Below the pieces are notes generated by a model. It made no database searches. It saw only the letters and a program-made list of their open reading frames with translations, and was not told the DNA's origin. 64,000 nucleotides of DNA from Vanessa cardui. Lineage: Eukaryota; Arthropoda; Insecta; Lepidoptera; Nymphalidae. Below are positions 61,835 to 64,000 of this stretch, piece after piece. A program made the translations under genes and the position numbers. Positions within the stretch are counted from its first letter, which is position 1, and each line of letters starts with the position of its first letter. The DNA lies in assembly GCF_905220365.1 (NCBI RefSeq), contig NC_061126.1, positions 7,378,001 through 7,442,000 on the forward strand, given 5' to 3'.

Positions 61835-64000
61835 ATGGCCGATGATGAGGATGAAGGTGGTTTTGGAGGCCTGTATGAAGATGGTCATTGGGTTTGGGAT
61901 GACGCTACAGAAGCCTTGGTATTTATTAGGTAATTTAAAAGGCATTTGTGTTATATATATGTAGTATATAGAAGCACCGGCCTTATTAATTTCTATTTAT
62001 TACTTTAGAGCGAGTGCCTGGTTTTCTTATAAACAAGCGCCATTATTTACTTACAATAGAATGATTTAATTTTGCACTGTAATTTCTTATGGTACGTTGG
62101 TGTGCATTAGAAATGTTTTATTTTAAGTTACATCACCCAGGATATTGAAATATGGGATGAATTGATGATTAATGTCATGGAAATCTCTGTTTTTATTTCT
62201 GTTAACGGGTAAAATATTTAGCAAAAGATTTGCTTCCTCAGACGTGAAAGAATTTAAAAAATAATTAATTCAACCTTATGTGAATTCATATACAATTTAG
62301 AAAAATATTTGGTATGACCTTTACAATTAAAGTACCAGCCATGCAGCCACATAGATATAAAATTGTCATTAGTCATATGCCGTCTAGAGTTACTACTTCT
62401 TTATTCTCGCCTGTTTAGTTCATTAATTTTTTATTGTTTCAAGTGATCTTCCGCCAAAACCAGTGGAAGCAATTCAGATACCTATTAAAGCCCCAACTGG
62501 GACAGTTGAATTCAGAGACGATGTAGACCTTATAGAGCAGGTAGTAAGACACATAATCATATTTTATTAAGTTAATTAGTTATCGATTAATTATATCTTC
62601 TCACCTTTATTTCCTTTAAATAAATATTAATGAAAAATTGATTCGAAAAATTAAATAATCGAAATTTAAATAAACGAAAGATTAAATTGAAAAACTGATA
62701 TAGCCTATATGCCATATTTGTGGTTTCCTTCCTTCCTGAATCGTAAGCTTGAAGTCAATTGTAGCCTCTAAATTACTCTTCGAAGATATTTCTATTATTC
62801 GTAACCATAACTAGTCGTTTTTCGAATGTAGAAACCGCAATTTTATACTATATTTTAATAAAAATCTCTTTCAGCTTGGGTTATCTATCTGCAAACGTTG
62901 GCTTATTAGTCATAAGTTCGCTTTTGTTCAACACATAAATTATTTATATATATTTTTTTTATTTAGTCCTAAGATTTATGTACATATTTTCATTGTGGTG
63001 TACAATAAAGCATATTAACAAGTATATTAAATGTAAATCCTTGTAGTTGTCATTGCTATGTAAACGGTTCATAATTTATTGTTGATTAATGGTTTAATTT
63101 GTTATATATTTAATTAAGATTCGATTTCGAAGGCGTTATCAAAGGAAATTAAAACCGGGTCAAGCAGATATCATCACAACTCAGGTAAATAATCGAAATT
63201 TCCTTATAATTTACTTATGACACATTTTTATACATTTATAATTAAATTTATTAAATTTACAAAAATAATGTTAACTAAAGTAATATTTTTTCATAATATC
63301 ATAAAGAAATATAACTTTCCAGGATGTTAAAGACATAGCGTTGTATACAGCTCCAGTGAATATTTTAAGTCCAATGTTAATAAACATGTTACATCTTCCT
63401 ACTACGGAGAGATTCATTAGAGCGCTTGTACTCTGTTGCCAGTATTATTTACAGGTACACAATATTTAACCCGGGTAGCTAGACTATTGTACAGTTAGTT
63501 TTTAACCGACTTCAAAAAAGTAGGAGCTTCTTCATGCCTCTCTATATTTTATGAATGTTTTGATATATATATTTTTTTTAATGATGATGATTATTTTTGC
63601 ATCGTGTTCGATTAATTAATTATATTAGTATTGTATTATTAAATCAAGGATTTTTTTTGTGAACTTGACTTTATTATTGATAAATAATTTCATTAATGTT
63701 AGGTGTACGGCGTAAAATACCATTTTAAAATGTATATATGTCTATAATTTAAGATAGCAGACGAAATGGCAAATCGTATTATTGAATTGGAAACTAAAGT
63801 ACGTACGCCACAATGTGAAACAGTTGAAAACGAATTCCGAGACAATTTATCGGATTTGAGACTTTTAGTAGCGAAAGAATACAGCACTATGCTCATTGGT
63901 TTGTTGAAAAAAGAAGTATTCAAACGCAATTTCTTTTTATTACATACTTCTATCACATTTTTTATCTTTATTCTGTGTAGGTGGAAATGACACGAAAAAA
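61835..64000 (+). CDS. Partial gene, possibly PPP1R36-like (right edge)
   Basis: Five 5' exons join in phase: 61835-61929, 62444-62540, 63119-63184, 63323-63454 and one from 63754; a sixth probably starts at 63982 after CTGTGTAG. The donor of exon 5 is unclear (after GAA near 63917, or at GTTTGT near 63899). The acidic N-terminus MADDEDEGGFGG leads to a DGHWVWDDATEALVFI segment, then a basic RFRRRYQRKLK, then a helical part with LVLCCQYYLQIADEMANRI and NLSDLRLLVAKEYSTMLIG. The WxWD-type N-terminus and the LRLLVAKEYSTMLIG block resemble protein phosphatase 1 regulatory subunit 36, but this is from memory and only about half the protein is visible. Confidence 0.55.

Overview
This window is AT-rich eukaryotic nuclear DNA, almost certainly from a lepidopteran and probably a butterfly. 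The evidence is the compact multi-exon genes with GT-AG introns mostly under 1 kb, whose products match insect/animal orthologues (UROD, CSN3, RWDD2, APC4, TMEM60, ALG8). It also carries tRNA-derived SINEs and an interspersed repeat of a type I know from butterfly genomes, plus mariner and Jockey-like remnants. Species-level assignment is not possible from the sequence alone.

Layout. (1) Positions 1-31.8 kb hold no convincing protein-coding gene. This gene desert contains local GC-rich patches, several direct-repeat nuclear-receptor-like motifs in the first 7 kb, one perfect inverted-repeat ecdysone-element match, three compact hairpins and one SINE. It may be regulatory or intronic DNA of a developmental gene outside the window. 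(2) Positions 31.9-50.6 kb form a dense block of housekeeping genes: UROD (+), CSN3 (-), RWDD2-like (+), APC4 (+), an unnamed single-Ig membrane protein (-), TMEM60 (-) and ALG8 (+). UROD and CSN3 converge with almost touching 3' ends. TMEM60 and ALG8 diverge from a shared 0.6-kb interval. Exon models were built by hand; all internal exon phases join correctly and give proteins of family-typical length (358, 423, 278, 786, 135 and 529 aa). (3) Positions 51.3-57.7 kb are a transposon cluster. It has a 4.19-kb DNA transposon with a 4-bp target duplication, a decayed transposase, a phased subterminal repeat array and an inserted SINE. Next to it lies a fold-back element whose right arm is interrupted by a mariner copy. 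(4) Positions 57.7-61.7 kb are repeat-bearing intergenic DNA. (5) Positions 61.8-64.0 kb are the first exons of a gene that runs off the right edge, possibly a PPP1R36-like phosphatase regulator.

The genes do not form one pathway: they cover haem synthesis, COP9 signalosome, anaphase-promoting complex, N-glycan assembly and small membrane proteins. A shared feature is a pair or cluster of TGACA/TGTCA pentamers 70-430 bp upstream of most start codons, a candidate core or proximal promoter element.

The least explained items are the DR1-like motif cluster, the promoter TGACA motif, the hairpins and the superfamily of the 4.19-kb transposon. I did not find a clearly new multi-gene system.
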